Source: Solibacillus daqui (GTDB taxonomy: Bacteria; Bacillota; Bacilli; Bacillales_A; Planococcaceae). Taken from it: a DNA stretch of 64,000 nt. The notes under the pieces were generated by a model, which was not told the origin of the DNA, made no database searches, and saw nothing but the letters and a program-made list of their open reading frames with translations. The translations under genes and the position numbers were made by a program. This document shows, in pieces, positions 1 to 8,496 of this stretch (the first letter of the stretch is position 1; each line of letters opens with the position of its first letter). Location: NCBI RefSeq assembly GCF_028747805.1, contig NZ_CP114887.1, positions 1,977,501 through 2,041,500 on the forward strand, given 5' to 3'.

Positions 1-219
1 GAATTTTCGATTTATTCGATCTACAAAAACCCCAATCAGCATTCCTAGTAAAATATTTGGCAAGAAATCCATCATCCGCATTGTGCTCATCGCGAGTGCA
101 GATTTTGTTAAGTCATACAAAATAATCGGTAAAATAAATGAAAAAATGGTCATTGAAATATTGACAAAAAAATGCAAGGTATAAATTTTTAGAAAAGTAT
201 GATTTTTGTATAAATTCAT
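1..219 (-). CDS. MFS transporter, N-terminal fragment (cut by window edge)
   Basis: Only the first 73 codons are inside the window; the reading frame is open to base 1. The start is ATG at 219 with an AAGGAG site upstream on the minus strand. The visible part has two hydrophobic segments (about residues 11-31 and 48-62) joined by a short loop and ending in GVFVDRINRK. That is the charged loop between helices 2 and 3 typical of major facilitator exporters, closest in feel to macrolide-efflux-like MFS proteins. It lies divergently from the SgrR-like regulator at 311, with about 90 bases between the starts, so the two probably share control sequences. Substrate cannot be deduced. Confidence 0.7.
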   Translation of the reverse strand, partial: MNLYKNHTFLKIYTLHFFVNISMTIFSFILPIILYDLTKSALAMSTMRMMDFLPNILLGMLIGVFVDRINRKF

Positions 220-310
220 GTCCCTCACTCCTTAAAATCAGTGTAAACTAATAAAAGGAGAACAAAAAGTGAATGGTAATTTTAATTACTTCACCTTTTA
301 GGAGGTAGCT

Positions 311-1963
311 ATGAATTATGAACTAGCATTATTCAAACATTTCGAGACGCAACAACGAACAGAAACGTCTATTGAGTTAATTGCATCCATTTGGCATTGT
401 TCGACAAGACATGCGAAAACACAATTGCATCGTTTACATGATGAGCAACTGATACAATGGGAACCGTTTAAATGGCGCGGAAAAAAACCGTTTTTAACAA
501 TTACTGCAGAAGAAATTGACATACTCCTATATGCAATGAAAACTTTATGGAAGAAAAATAAATATGAAGAAGCCATTCAATTAGCAAAGGACATGGAAAA
601 ACTCAATCATCCAACAATTCAACAATGGCTAAATGCACAATTTGGCTTGCAAAATGAAAATAACAACCACGTCTTTCGTCAAACCATGTATTATGTGGAA
701 CTTTGTTTAGATCCACTAAAGGCCTTGTCTCGCCATGATATGCATGTGTTAGAGCAAATTCATGAAACGTTATTTAAAATAGACGATTGTGGCATTGCAC
801 AACCGAATTTATTATTTCATTATGCTACGAAGGACTCTCGTACTTGGCATTTTATTTTAAAAAAAGGTGTACAATTTCATCACTTGCAAGAATTGACTGC
901 TCAAGATGTTGTAGCAACACTTACAGCCTCTGCCAATTACTTTACTCATTTATTTAAAATTGTAAAAATAATAGCAATGGGACGGTACGAATTTCATTTG
1001 GAATTGAAAAAGCCCTGTGCACTTTTACCGTATTTTTTAGCAAGCACACGCCTCGTTATTTTACCAACGGATCGGTCGCCACAAATTGGCTGTGGGGCAT
1101 TTATGTTAAAGGAAATCAGTGAAAAAGGACTAACACTGCAAGCATTTGTAAATTATTTTAATGAACGTCCTTGGATAGACAAAGTGGATATTGTATACAA
1201 TGAGGCGTTTCAAAGTGATTCGATTCGTTATGAACCTTACGAGAAATCCATTCCGAGTCGAAAAATTGTATATAAAGAACCGGGAGCTTGTTATATGTGT
1301 CTCAATAGTCGCTATGGCCCGTTAGTAGATAAAGAGTTGCGTGCAGCTATTTGGCATAGGATAAAGGCGTCAGAGTATATACTGCTTGAAGAAAATGAAA
1401 ACGTGGCACATGGTTGGCAGTTAGATGCAACACCTATTAATTTAGTAGAATCTAATAAAGGGCTGTTATTTGTAGGACAATTAACGATTGGTTACCAACA
1501 AATTCGTGAAGGGGTTAACCATAAAGAAAAGGCCGAAGTTTTACAAAAGCAACTAGCAAATATGGGGATCGCTTCAACCTTACAATGTATTAATTTTAAG
1601 AAACCACAGGAAGATTTAAATCAACGAATTGATATTTTTATTGGTGGAATTGCGATAGGAAAAAATGTTCCTTTATCACTCGTTCAAATGTATTTAGCTG
1701 AACCTAAACCTATGATGCAATTTGCAACGATTGAAGAAGAGCAACAAATTACAGAACGATTGCAAACAATCTTAGAAACGAATATAGACCTTACATCTTT
1801 CGAATGGATAGAACATCGTTTGCAGCAAAATTATTCGTTGAAATTTTTAACGCATCGTCATCATATTTATTACGTTAGAGAAGATACCCCGTACAAACAC
1901 GTTCAGTTCGATAAAAATGGTCGTATCGATTATCGAAATATGTATTTTTCAATGGATACTTAA
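311..1963 (+). CDS. SgrR-type transcriptional regulator (HTH plus solute-binding domain)
   Basis: The 550-residue protein combines an N-terminal winged-helix DNA-binding part (about residues 1-110, with helix-turn-helix-like ASIWHCSTRHAKTQLHRL) and a C-terminal half resembling the extracellular solute-binding proteins of oligopeptide transporters (family SBP_bac_5). The tell-tale segment is ILKKGVQFHHLQELTAQDVV near residue 190, which matches the W..L..GV.FHDG..LTA.DV signature. No signal peptide is present, so this is a cytoplasmic regulator, as in E. coli SgrR, where the binding domain senses a small molecule. AGGAGG sits a few bases before ATG 311. The neighbouring divergent MFS transporter gene is the likely target. 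The ligand is unknown. Confidence 0.8.
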   Translation: MNYELALFKHFETQQRTETSIELIASIWHCSTRHAKTQLHRLHDEQLIQWEPFKWRGKKPFLTITAEEIDILLYAMKTLWKKNKYEEAIQLAKDMEKLNHPTIQQWLNAQFGLQNENNNHVFRQTMYYVELCLDPLKALSRHDMHVLEQIHETLFKIDDCGIAQPNLLFHYATKDSRTWHFILKKGVQFHHLQELTAQDVVATLTASANYFTHLFKIVKIIAMGRYEFHLELKKPCALLPYFLASTRLVILPTDRSPQIGCGAFMLKEISEKGLTLQAFVNYFNERPWIDKVDIVYNEAFQSDSIRYEPYEKSIPSRKIVYKEPGACYMCLNSRYGPLVDKELRAAIWHRIKASEYILLEENENVAHGWQLDATPINLVESNKGLLFVGQLTIGYQQIREGVNHKEKAEVLQKQLANMGIASTLQCINFKKPQEDLNQRIDIFIGGIAIGKNVPLSLVQMYLAEPKPMMQFATIEEEQQITERLQTILETNIDLTSFEWIEHRLQQNYSLKFLTHRHHIYYVREDTPYKHVQFDKNGRIDYRNMYFSMDT

Positions 1964-2103
1964 ATCGCAAATAAATTTGTCAAGGAGACGGTTTAATAGT
2001 CTTTTCATTAAGATAATAATTTTTCGAAAGTTAGAGAATTAGAATTAAGATTGATAAAAAATTATCTTAAATAATTGCGATTTTTAGATTTAATTACAAG
2101 TAA

Positions 2104-2144
2104 AAAGTCGATTCATACTAAAAATTTTAGTGTGAATCGACTTT
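2104..2144. terminator. Bidirectional intrinsic terminator
   Basis: A 16-bp inverted repeat (AAAGTCGATTCA..TGAATCGACTTT, one mismatch) lies between the convergent genes ending at 1963 and 2176. Reading leftward it is followed by a T-rich run, so it best serves the minus-strand gene. Confidence 0.75.
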
Positions 2145-2175
2145 CATTGCCTGAAAGCGAGCTAGATGGACTTTT

Positions 2176-3483
2176 CTAACTGTGAGTTATATGTTGCGCT
2201 TCAAAATGCTGTAAATAATCTGTAAACAATACGTAATCGGCGTTTACAATCTGCTTATAGCGCATTGCTTGTAGGATAATTGCCTCGATAAAAATTTCCT
2301 CATGTCCTCGCAATTGTTTTAAAATTTCATCCTCGCTGTGATACGTAAAGACCGGTGAGTAATCCAAATCAGCACGTGAGTGAATTTTAGCTGCGATTTT
2401 CCCCATAATTTCAGTTGTCGTGTAGTAATCCTCTAATTTTCTGTAGTTTTTTGGCTTCACTTTCCGTTTGTACGGGGAACGCTCCCGAATATAATATTCC
2501 TTGTCGTCCATTGTCACATATGCTAAATACGGGTCCTGTAAATGGTGCATGGCCTTTTGTGTTCCGACCACACGTGCCCCCTGATGCGCATAATGGTTCC
2601 AAAATGGCTTATTGTAAGGCAGGAAATAGGCAGGAATCGCTGAACGTACTTCTTTCATTTCTAGCACTAAATCCTTACCACCAAGCGCATCTTGATGGCT
2701 ATTAACAAGTAAATAATAGCGTTCCAATCCGATTGATGCCGTACCGGAGCCATATTTAATGGCAATATCTTTTACATGATAGTTTGGGACAAGTGCTACA
2801 ATTTTCGCAAAAAGTGTTTTGTCAATTGGTTGAATTTCGTCATTCCAAATAAACACACGTTCTCCATTTGCGTTTATTTCTGTAATGTCATCTATTAGTG
2901 CTTCACGTTGGCGTTTTTCTAATTTTTTTAGCACACGCTTAATTGGGCCTTTTGTGTTCTGTTGCGTAAATACAAAACTGAGTGCGTCATCCTTTTTACT
3001 TTGGAATCGCTTTAGTTGCTTTATGTAGGCTTGTAAAAAGCGCTCAATTGCTTGCTGTTGCGTGGCTTCATCAAGTTGCTGCTCCTCTAAATAAAGTCCG
3101 ATACTAATGCTCATACGAAGTACATCGTATAAAAAGGATCCAACATAGCCTTCGTCAAAATCATTGACATCAAAAACAATGTCGCCATTTTCATTTTGGA
3201 AGGCACCAAAGTTGTCCATATGCATATCGCCCATAATCCATGTTGGACGATCCTCAGGCGTATGGAACGGAGAAGGTGAATTTGTCGTGTCGTAATAATA
3301 AAGGTAAGCACTGCCACGGAAATAACGAAACGGGCTATCCGCCATTTTTTTATATTTTTCTATGCGCTGTTCCGCCGTTAAGTGCAATTTGTGGTGGTCA
3401 AATTGTTCAAAAATTGTGTGTAGCTGATCTTTACGCAATAAAATTCGTGTGTTTTGTACACTATCGAATAGTTGTTGTGTCAT
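2176..3483 (-). CDS. DUF2252 family protein
   Basis: The 435-residue soluble protein matches the DUF2252 family, whose fold resembles protein and aminoglycoside kinases. The visible hallmark is WIMGDMHMDNFG followed about 15 residues later by FDVNDFDEGYVG, the pattern corresponding to the catalytic loop and metal-binding aspartate of kinase-like enzymes. The biochemical function of the family is not established. I chose ATG at 3483 (MTQQLF) because it has a GGGGG stretch about 9 bases upstream. An in-frame ATG at 3531 would add 16 AT-rich residues and has a weaker AAGGT site, but cannot be excluded. It is convergent with the SgrR-like gene and divergent from the XRE regulator. Confidence 0.8.
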   Translation of the reverse strand: MTQQLFDSVQNTRILLRKDQLHTIFEQFDHHKLHLTAEQRIEKYKKMADSPFRYFRGSAYLYYYDTTNSPSPFHTPEDRPTWIMGDMHMDNFGAFQNENGDIVFDVNDFDEGYVGSFLYDVLRMSISIGLYLEEQQLDEATQQQAIERFLQAYIKQLKRFQSKKDDALSFVFTQQNTKGPIKRVLKKLEKRQREALIDDITEINANGERVFIWNDEIQPIDKTLFAKIVALVPNYHVKDIAIKYGSGTASIGLERYYLLVNSHQDALGGKDLVLEMKEVRSAIPAYFLPYNKPFWNHYAHQGARVVGTQKAMHHLQDPYLAYVTMDDKEYYIRERSPYKRKVKPKNYRKLEDYYTTTEIMGKIAAKIHSRADLDYSPVFTYHSEDEILKQLRGHEEIFIEAIILQAMRYKQIVNADYVLFTDYLQHFEAQHITHS

Positions 3484-3661
3484 TATTAAAAACCCCCAAT
3501 TTAGATTGTAACGATTGTATATGCTATTCATTTTACCTTATTATGGTGAGCGGCATCAATATAGCTAGTAATCTGTGAAATAGAAAAGACAGAAAACGGA
3601 ATCCTGTAGTTGAAAAATTATAATTAAGGTGTAAAATTACACTAAAAGGGAGGATTTGTCT

Positions 3662-4117
3662 GTGGAGAAACAACAATTTATTGCACTCATTTCACAAAAA
3701 ATTAAACTCGTGCGTACAGAGCAGGATTATTCGCAAGACAAAATGGCGGAACTACTTGGAATTTCGAAAAAAACGCTCGTTCAAATTGAAAAGGGGCGCA
3801 TTGAAGCAGGCTGGACAACGGTAGTCGCATTTTGTGCGATTTTTAATCGAAGTGAGCTCTTACAAACGATTCTTGGCGATGAACCATTGTATTTTGTTCA
3901 GTTGTTAACGAATAAAAATGAGATTGTACCAAAGGATAAAACACTTGGTGGGAAAGTATGGTGGAAGGAGATCGAGGTTCGAGGTGATTTTCGTTTGCAG
4001 CAAAATATAATTAGTAGCCATTACCGAATTTTAGATGGTGAGCATTTTCGCATGTATAGTTCTTTTGATTTGCAAGATGCAAAAAAAAGACTGCAAGAGC
4101 TATCGCAAATAGTGTAG
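3662..4117 (+). CDS. XRE-family helix-turn-helix regulator
   Basis: The protein is 151 residues long. Residues about 10-65 form an XRE-type DNA-binding domain (RTEQDYSQDKMAELLGISKK, then a recognition helix with LVQIEKGR). The C-terminal half, with a motif around VRGDFRLQQN, is a domain I do not recognise. The start is set by the AGGGAGGA site ending at 3654. GTG 3662 lies 7 bases beyond it, whereas the in-frame TTG at 3656 would be only one base away. Two small membrane-protein genes follow in the same orientation, the first only 15 bases downstream, suggesting a regulator-plus-membrane-protein operon. Confidence 0.85.
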   Translation: MEKQQFIALISQKIKLVRTEQDYSQDKMAELLGISKKTLVQIEKGRIEAGWTTVVAFCAIFNRSELLQTILGDEPLYFVQLLTNKNEIVPKDKTLGGKVWWKEIEVRGDFRLQQNIISSHYRILDGEHFRMYSSFDLQDAKKRLQELSQIV

Positions 4118-4132
4118 ATGGTGGGGGACAGA

Positions 4133-4408
4133 ATGAAAAAAAGCATTGGTTTCATCGTAAGTGTAGTTTATGCTTATCCGTTTGTTTTTTTCGCAATGTA
4201 TATGGATTTTATCAAAGGGTCGCTATGGGGCTATTTGATTATGATTGCCGGCACTTCAATATTAGCTGTTATTGGTAAATTAATAATGCAAAAAAAGCTC
4301 ATTATTTTAGGCAATCTGATTTCTTACTTCAGTTCCATTTATTTTGTTTATTCAATGCAAACATTGGAAGGGTGGGACGGTTATTTTAAACCTTTAACGG
4401 CGATGTAG
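4133..4408 (+). CDS. Small membrane protein, unknown function
   Basis: The 91-residue hydrophobic protein has three probable transmembrane segments (about residues 5-22, 29-47 and 53-72) and a short polar tail. ATG 4133 was chosen because GGTGGGGG lies just upstream; an in-frame ATG at 4118 overlaps the stop of the preceding regulator. It is in the same probable operon as the XRE regulator. I recognise no family. Pairing of an XRE regulator with small integral membrane proteins is common in Firmicutes but does not define a function. Confidence 0.65.
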   Translation: MKKSIGFIVSVVYAYPFVFFAMYMDFIKGSLWGYLIMIAGTSILAVIGKLIMQKKLIILGNLISYFSSIYFVYSMQTLEGWDGYFKPLTAM

Positions 4409-4493
4409 CTACTCTTTATCGTAAGTCTACTTAATATAATGCCACAATATTTCATAGTGAAGCGAATAAATGGGAGAATGGGGAGGCTAGATA

Positions 4494-4970
4494 ATGAATA
4501 AACGGTTATTTCTATTCTGGATTGTTGTTGTACTTAGCTTTAGCGTCAATATCATTCCATCTTTTAAATATCCAGACAGTAATATAACTATCATCCATTT
4601 TCTATTTTCATGTGTTGTCATATTAGCCCTCTTGCTATTAACGTATAAACAACTGAAAATGGTTCTTTACATAAGTGGTATCACAGGAGTCCTAATATAT
4701 TGCATCAACTTATCAGTGGTCAGTAAAGCGCGGATAGATAATTCATTATTAGATATATTATTATCCATTGAATACCCGCTTTATGCCATAATCGTAACAC
4801 CCTTATTTGGAATAAACTTTTTATTTTCTACAGATTATGCACATTTTGCGTTAGGCATAGCGACAATAAGCGGTGTAATTTTACTATTACTTGTCCTACT
4901 TAGACGAGAGAAACGTCTGAAAACACGTAGATTTATCGATCTTACTAAGCTAAGTAAAAAAGTGACTTGA
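4494..4970 (+). CDS. Small integral membrane protein, unknown function
   Basis: The 158-residue protein has about four hydrophobic segments (residues 5-22, 29-48, 55-73, and two closely spaced near 95-135) and ends in a basic tail RREKRLKTRR, which places the C-terminus in the cytoplasm by the positive-inside rule. The start is ATG 4494 behind GGGGAGG. It is the third gene in the run 3662-4970 and probably co-transcribed with the XRE regulator. No family is recognised. Confidence 0.65.
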   Translation: MNKRLFLFWIVVVLSFSVNIIPSFKYPDSNITIIHFLFSCVVILALLLLTYKQLKMVLYISGITGVLIYCINLSVVSKARIDNSLLDILLSIEYPLYAIIVTPLFGINFLFSTDYAHFALGIATISGVILLLLVLLRREKRLKTRRFIDLTKLSKKVT

Positions 4971-5029
4971 AATCATGAAGGAGACATGGTTACTTCACCC
5001 ATTCACGACCTATAGCAAGTCACTTTTTT
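4956..5029. terminator. Possible bidirectional terminator with long loop
   Basis: AAAAAAGTGACTT at 4956-4968 is the perfect complement of AAGTCACTTTTTT at 5017-5029. The left arm lies inside the last codons of the gene ending at 4970 and the loop is about 48 bases, so function is uncertain, but it lies between convergent genes and has U-runs on both sides. Confidence 0.45.
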
Positions 5030-5179
5030 AACTAGGTTAAATATTTGAACAATAAATTATTCGAATCGAATTTGCCCAACAAAATGGGAATGCGATTTAG
5101 GCAAGAACATAAATAGAGCCAATTCCTACTATTTATTTTATTTTGCGGTTTACTCCTTTTGAAAAGCAACAAATACTTC

Positions 5180-5839
5180 CTAGAAAGTATCTCTTTTGAC
5201 CCAAAACCATAACGGTGTATGTTCATCGCAAATAATCGTTTCTAAGGCAAGTGATTCTAAAATTTGCTCATTAAGTACAGTACTGGATAGGTAAGTCGTC
5301 ACGAAGGAATCAAAACGACTTAACCAAACAATTGTCATTGTTTCATTGGAAACGAGTAATTCCTGTTCAGGTAAATTTACAAATAATTGCGGTTCAACGA
5401 AATCTAAGGGTAATACAGAGCTTTGCAGAATAATCGGGCTCGACCAATACAGTTTTTTACTATTGCTCTTGATTAAAAGCTTTAAAAACGCTGGCCATAA
5501 AAGTGGTGACGTTTCATCGGAAGTTGGGAAAAATATATGTTTCGGCAAATATTTATGTAATTGTTCCGCTAAATCTGGTCGCGCATAGGGCTCGACTAAG
5601 GCATCAGAGTCAGAAAGTAACGCGAGTAACACATCTTCTTTACGTTTAAAATTACAAAGCTGACAAATCGTTTCCCAACGGACAGGTTTTCCGTACTGCA
5701 TTTGTTGTTCGATTGTTGGGTAGTGGATAAAATGTTCTGGCATTTCAACAAACGGGTGTAAAATAAGTGCGGCACTTTTATAGTAATCCGGTATTTGTGA
5801 TAAAATCGGATCTATATGCTCTATCCAAATATAATGCAT
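5180..5839 (-). CDS. Hypothetical protein (219 aa)
   Basis: The gene has a strong AGGAGG site before ATG 5839 and encodes a soluble protein of 219 residues rich in aromatic residues (Trp at 5, 55, 115, 131 and near the C-terminus), with no signal peptide or membrane segment. I do not recognise the family with confidence; it resembles uncharacterised Bacillales proteins of the DUF2711 type, but that is only an impression. It stands alone, convergent with the small membrane-protein operon. Confidence 0.7.
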   Translation of the reverse strand: MHYIWIEHIDPILSQIPDYYKSAALILHPFVEMPEHFIHYPTIEQQMQYGKPVRWETICQLCNFKRKEDVLLALLSDSDALVEPYARPDLAEQLHKYLPKHIFFPTSDETSPLLWPAFLKLLIKSNSKKLYWSSPIILQSSVLPLDFVEPQLFVNLPEQELLVSNETMTIVWLSRFDSFVTTYLSSTVLNEQILESLALETIICDEHTPLWFWVKRDTF

Positions 5840-6026
5840 GCAAGAACCCTCCTAAAATAAATGATTTTGACCACAATTTTGTAATAAATTATTCCAAGTT
5901 GCTCTTAAATATACAATAATCAAAAAGTGAATAAAATTTGTGCCATTTTAAAACGAAAGCGCTCCTAGCTTTTTTATGCAAGACTTTACAGCTTTTAATT
6001 ATTTTAAAACATACTGTCGAATTGTA

Positions 6027-6056
6027 TTGACAAAACATTTGTAAGCCTGTTATATT
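6027..6056 (+). promoter_or_regulatory. Sigma-A promoter of the leader/rsgA transcript
   Basis: TTGACA at 6027-6032 and TATATT at 6051-6056 are 18 bases apart (or 17 using TTATAT). This is a near-consensus housekeeping promoter. Transcription would begin around 6062-6066, about 25 bases before the small upstream ORF at 6090. Confidence 0.75.
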
Positions 6057-6089
6057 GATGTTAACAAATTTCGGAAGTAGGTGAGGAAT

Positions 6090-6164
6090 ATGACAAAACA
6101 ATTAGAGAATGTATTCATGCAATGGGACTTGTCATATGTTGCTCACCATACGTGTGCCTTTTGA
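6090..6164 (+). CDS. 24-residue leader peptide upstream of rsgA
   Basis: ATG 6090 is preceded by AGGTGAGG at good spacing and opens a 24-codon frame ending in TGA at 6162-6164. The peptide ends in HHTCAF and has no recognisable domain. It lies between a strong promoter (6027-6056) and an intrinsic terminator (6193-6234), all upstream of rsgA at 6280, which is the geometry of ribosome-mediated attenuation. ATGACAA at its start (6090-6096) can pair with TTGTCAT at 6129-6135. GCTCACCATA inside it (6141-6150) pairs with the left arm of the terminator (TATGATGAGC, 6198-6207) at nine of ten positions. Translation is inferred from the ribosome binding site only. Confidence 0.6.
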   Translation: MTKQLENVFMQWDLSYVAHHTCAF

Positions 6165-6192
6165 GGTATATGCTTCTTTAACGTACGTGTGT

Positions 6193-6234
6193 AGCCTTAT
6201 GATGAGCTTCTATTGCCCATCATAAGGCTTTTTG
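6193..6234 (+). terminator. Intrinsic terminator in the rsgA leader (candidate attenuator)
   Basis: AGCCTTATGATG (6193-6204) pairs perfectly with CATCATAAGGCT (6218-6229), giving a 12-bp stem followed by a T run. It sits between the leader peptide stop and the rsgA ribosome binding site at 6265, so it must be bypassed or read through for rsgA expression from the upstream promoter. Confidence 0.85.
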
Positions 6235-6279
6235 TTTGCCTAAAAACAAAAAAATCATACGCCTAGGAGGCAAACGGAA

Positions 6280-7335
6280 TTGAATAAACAACTATTAGGA
6301 TTTAATGAATTTTTTGAACAGCAGCTTGAACAATTTGAAACAACAAATAAATTAGTGGGTCGCGTGATGTTAGAGCATAAGCATTCGTACCGTGTGATGA
6401 CAGAGCAGGGAGAACTATTAGCGACAGTGTCAGGTAATTTTGCCTATCATGCATTTTCACGCAAAGATTATCCTGCAGTTGGGGACTTTGTGTTAGTCGA
6501 AAAGATGCAAGGCGAGGAGCGCGCAATCATTCATGAGTTATTTGAGCGCAAATCAAAATTTACGCGTAAAATGGCGGGTCTAGAAATTGATGAACAAATC
6601 GTAGCGGCCAATGTGGATTTAGTATTTTTAGTAATGAGCTTAAATGCGGATTTTAATGTGCGCCGTTTAGAGCGCTATTTAGTAGCGGCTTGGGATTCGG
6701 GGGCATCACCAGTTATTGTTTTAACAAAGGCTGATCTTTGTGAAGATGTGGAAAGCTATGTCCGTGAGGTGGATGCAATAGCATTTGGGGTAGATGTCCT
6801 TGTAGTGAGCGCACTTTCAGGAAAAGGTATCGAGCAGTTAAATAATCTTTTAACAGAAGGGAAAACAGCGGCATTATTAGGTTCTTCGGGTGCGGGGAAA
6901 TCGACGTTAACAAATGCATTATTAAACAGCGAGCAAATGAAGGTGTCGCATATTCGAGAGGACGACGCAAAAGGTCGTCATACAACAACACACCGAGAGC
7001 TTGTCGTATTACCAACAGGCGCTTGTTTAATCGATACACCAGGCATGCGTGAATTGCAGCTATGGGATCAGGGAGATAGCTTGGCAGCGAGCTTTGCCGA
7101 TATTGAACAGCTAGCCAAAAAATGCCGCTTCCGTGACTGCACACATAAAAATGAACCACATTGCGCAGTGCAATCGGCAATTAAGCAAGGCGAAATTGAA
7201 CCCGCACGTTTAACGAGTTACTTTAAATTACAGCGTGAACTTGCATATATTGAAAAGAAAACGAATACCGATGCGCAATTAGCGGAAAAGCGAAAATGGA
7301 AACAAATTTCAAAGTCGTTGAAAAAACCGAAATAA
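6280..7335 (+). CDS. rsgA: Ribosome small-subunit GTPase A (RsgA/YloQ family)
   Basis: The protein is a circularly permuted GTPase that acts in maturation and checking of the 30S ribosomal subunit. Order of parts: N-terminal extension, OB-fold (about 35-100), a G4-like TKAD before the P-loop, P-loop GSSGAGKST (201-209), switch region GRHTTTHRE, DTPG, and a zinc knuckle with Cys282, Cys287, His289 and Cys295. At 351 residues it is the longer form of the family; the housekeeping Bacillus copy is near 300 and sits in the prkC cluster, so this is probably a second copy. The start is TTG 6280, nine bases after AGGAGG. The leader ORF and terminator upstream suggest induction when translation is disturbed. 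Confidence 0.92.
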   Translation: MNKQLLGFNEFFEQQLEQFETTNKLVGRVMLEHKHSYRVMTEQGELLATVSGNFAYHAFSRKDYPAVGDFVLVEKMQGEERAIIHELFERKSKFTRKMAGLEIDEQIVAANVDLVFLVMSLNADFNVRRLERYLVAAWDSGASPVIVLTKADLCEDVESYVREVDAIAFGVDVLVVSALSGKGIEQLNNLLTEGKTAALLGSSGAGKSTLTNALLNSEQMKVSHIREDDAKGRHTTTHRELVVLPTGACLIDTPGMRELQLWDQGDSLAASFADIEQLAKKCRFRDCTHKNEPHCAVQSAIKQGEIEPARLTSYFKLQRELAYIEKKTNTDAQLAEKRKWKQISKSLKKPK

Positions 7336-7336
7336 C

Positions 7337-7376
7337 AAAAAGCAGGTGTGTTTCAATATGAAGCACATCTGCTTTT
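7337..7376 (+). terminator. Intrinsic terminator after rsgA
   Basis: The inverted repeat AAAAGCAGGTGTG..CACATCTGCTTTT directly follows the rsgA stop codon and ends in a T-rich stretch. Confidence 0.8.
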
Positions 7377-7556
7377 CTTTAAGACACTTACTTATGTAAT
7401 TTGCAATTCTTATCATAAAATAGAGACTTTTAGTAATGAGTAGTGTAATGAGAAGGTGACAAATTGAAATTTCGTTCTACAAAACACAATACTAACCAAT
7501 CTAAATCAGTGAAGTTATTGACTTAGTACTTGTTATGCTTAAGTACCTTCAAAATA

Positions 7557-7592
7557 AAAACAAGCAGCCAATAAAATTGGTCGCTCGTTTTC
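7557..7592 (-). terminator. Intrinsic terminator of the 7624-8013 gene
   Basis: A 16-bp stem (AAAACAAGC..GCTCGTTTT with G-U pairs) has a three-base loop. On the minus strand it is followed by a T run. The stretch 7377-7556 between the two terminators holds no gene I can support. Confidence 0.75.
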
Positions 7593-7623
7593 TGTGTCTT
7601 TTCATTAAATATGGCGAAATCAA

Positions 7624-8013
7624 TTAGTTAATGAAATTTTGAGGAATACATTCACGAACACCAGAATTTCTCATTGAGTTAAATAAAGCTGCACCAATCC
7701 TTAATATAACATTGCTATCAGTTCCATTTTCTAAATCATAGATTACATAATATGCATTATCAACCGTAAAAATACATTTTCGTTCTAATTCAAATCCAGG
7801 TGGAACAGTTGGGAGACTTAATACTGGTACAACCACTGGTGTATCCCCTTCATCTCTGATAAAATTGAAGGTTTGTTGGTCAATCTCATAGATATTAATT
7901 GATTCAATCTCCACGCCTTTATCTGGAACTGTAATTTCATCTTCAACTAATAGGAAAAAGCGTTCGTTTCGAAAATTGAAAAGACTTCTCGAGCCAATTT
8001 CAAATGATGCCAT
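7624..8013 (-). CDS. Hypothetical protein (129 aa)
   Basis: A strong AAGGAGGTGA site precedes ATG 8013. The 129-residue product is soluble and acidic, without signal peptide or membrane helices; hydrophobic and polar residues alternate, suggesting a beta-rich fold. A Pro-rich patch (VVVPVLSLPTVPPGF) lies near residue 65. I do not recognise the family. It has its own terminator (7557-7592) and so is probably monocistronic. It lies 1 kb from the spore protein gene at 9103, but nothing in the sequence links it to sporulation. Confidence 0.65.
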   Translation of the reverse strand: MASFEIGSRSLFNFRNERFFLLVEDEITVPDKGVEIESINIYEIDQQTFNFIRDEGDTPVVVPVLSLPTVPPGFELERKCIFTVDNAYYVIYDLENGTDSNVILRIGAALFNSMRNSGVRECIPQNFIN

Positions 8014-8496
8014 TTTATATTCACCTCCTTTTCTATTTTAGTAAGGTAATGTTAGCCTTACTTTATTAACATATGGTTAGAAAAAGAAATTTGATTGGAT
8101 AATTGTCTATTAAGTAATGAATTACTTTTACATAAAAGAAAAAATGGTTGATAGTCCATTTTAAGATTTCATTTTTGTACGTTAGTACCATTTTTAATGA
8201 AAAAGTGTGCTGGACATGTGGGCGTGTCGCATTCGGCTGTTTCGTAACAGGTAATTTTAACAATAACGTTAGGGGTTATATGGTATGGAAGTTATCGGGG
8301 CTGAATAGAAATATATCGCTAACGATTATAGTGTTTACGGATGAGAAAAAGCAGAAAATGCAAAAATCAAAGAGTTGTTTTACTAGTATGAAAAAGATGA
8401 AGGTTTCGGCAAATACGAAAATAAACGTAAAGAAATTTAGGAAGAATGGGACAGTTGTTATTCTTAGAAATGATTGGAGAAAAGAGGGTAGAAAAA
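8014..8496. other. Intergenic region without a supported gene
   Basis: This 483-base stretch has an open plus-strand frame from 8148 that runs into the next gene in another register. It contains CWTCGRVAFGCF near 8207 but has no ribosome binding site and becomes Lys-rich only because the DNA is A-rich. It may hold the upstream control region of the gene at 8497 or a decayed gene. Confidence 0.4.

Noticed and set aside
7464..7526. 20-codon TTG-initiated frame between rsgA and the 7624 gene
   Set aside because: A weak AAGGTGA site only, no terminator and no conserved feature.
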